A stretch of 6,718 bases of DNA from the NCBI GenBank assembly GCA_002418265.1, contig DIDS01000018.1, forward strand, positions 1 through 6,718. Reading direction: 5' to 3'. Shown in pieces: positions 6,554 to 6,718 of the stretch (the stretch's first letter is position 1; each line of letters begins with the position of its first letter). The position numbers and the translations under genes are program-made. The notes under the pieces are model-generated. The model worked only from the letters and a program-made list of their open reading frames with translations. It searched no databases and was not told the origin of the DNA. The stretch is from Acidimicrobiia bacterium UBA5794. GTDB taxonomy: Bacteria > Actinomycetota > Acidimicrobiia > Spongiisociales > UBA5794.

Positions 6554-6718
6554 GTGAATGACAACCTAAAGAAGTGGCTCCCGTGGATTGCGGTGGCAGC
6601 AGTAGCTGTCATCGTGATTGTGATCATTGCTGTATCAGGCGGCGATGACGACACGGCGGGTGCAACAACGATACCGGGCGGAGATACCACCACGACAGCA
6701 GCTGGGGATACGACTACG
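6554..6718 (+). CDS. N-terminally membrane-anchored protein with Thr-rich linker, 5' end only
   Basis: Only the first 55 residues are visible; the gene runs off the right edge. I choose GTG at 6554 because GGAGG (6541-6545) lies 8 nt upstream. The in-frame ATG at 6539 overlaps this ribosome site and has none of its own. The protein starts MNDNLKKWLPW and continues with a hydrophobic helix (about residues 8-27, rich in Val, Ile and Ala). An acidic turn (SGGDDD) and a low-complexity Gly/Thr linker ending AAGDTTT follow. There is no lipobox Cys, so this looks like an uncleaved signal anchor with the C-terminal part outside the cell. The linker matches that of the left-end lipoprotein, including an identical 23-nt stretch. 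The function of the exported domain cannot be seen. It is transcribed away from hutH and may share control through the region between them. Confidence 0.75.
   Translation, partial: MNDNLKKWLPWIAVAAVAVIVIVIIAVSGGDDDTAGATTIPGGDTTTTAAGDTTT
6696..6718 (+). repeat. Terminal inverted 23-bp identity, right copy
   Basis: This is the partner of 1-23, encoding the AAGDTTT linker of the anchored protein. A looser related unit lies just upstream (GGAGATACCACCACG at about 6680-6694), so the linker itself looks built from repeated GDTTT units. Confidence 0.9.

Noticed and set aside
6316..6693. 125-codon minus-strand frame covering the divergent region and the start of the right-hand gene
   Set aside because: It runs antisense to the anchored protein and through both regulatory repeats, has a low-complexity Met/Thr/Ala composition, and lacks a ribosome site.
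1..6718. tRNA, rRNA, CRISPR array, insertion sequence or phage genes
   Set aside because: No cloverleaf, spaced repeats, transposase or integrase sequence was seen on either strand.

Overview
The window carries a four-gene histidine-utilisation (hut) operon, read leftwards on the minus strand in the order hutH, hutU, hutI, hutF. It is flanked by the 5' ends of two secreted or membrane-anchored proteins with Thr-rich linkers. The operon is very compact: hutH/hutU and hutI/hutF overlap by 4 nt (ATGA), and hutU and hutI are 1 nt apart. The encoded route is histidine to urocanate (HutH), to imidazolone propionate (HutU), to N-formimino-glutamate (HutI), to N-formyl-glutamate plus ammonia (HutF). 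The last enzyme of this variant, N-formylglutamate deformylase (HutG), is not in the window. No regulator or complete transporter is present either.

The organism is most likely a high-GC actinobacterium, perhaps of the Acidimicrobiia type (inference). The reasons are the GC-rich coding sequence, GTG and TTG starts, actinobacterial-style HutF motifs (HVFHRAIRG, TTERDLADG, IDLWEEAR), and export leaders followed by Asp/Thr-rich linkers of the AAGDTTT type. Linkers of this kind are common on substrate-binding proteins in that class. No taxonomic marker gene is present.

Layout. 1-129 (minus): start of a lipoprotein gene, running off the left end. 130-416: non-coding, with a Shine-Dalgarno site and a small GC-rich hairpin. 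417-1754: hutF. 1751-2965: hutI. 2967-4673: hutU. 4670-6340: hutH. 6341-6553: divergent intergenic region with a strong 10-bp inverted repeat. 6554-6718 (plus): start of an N-terminally anchored protein, running off the right end.

Two points stand out. First, each Hut enzyme keeps its family scaffold and most catalytic residues but differs from the textbook sequence at one or more active-site positions. HutH has Asn where HAL has His83. HutI has Ala where the HADE motif has Glu, and Cys in place of the Asn of TDxNPG. HutU has RDNLD, TFESE and ANYAMGD in place of RDHLD, NRETE and GGGVGMG. This may reflect lineage drift or a changed substrate. Second, the first and last 23 bases of the window are perfect reverse complements, and both encode the same AAGDTTT linker in the same reading frame. 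This suggests that the two flanking genes share a repeated linker and that the window may end where a repeat broke an assembly.
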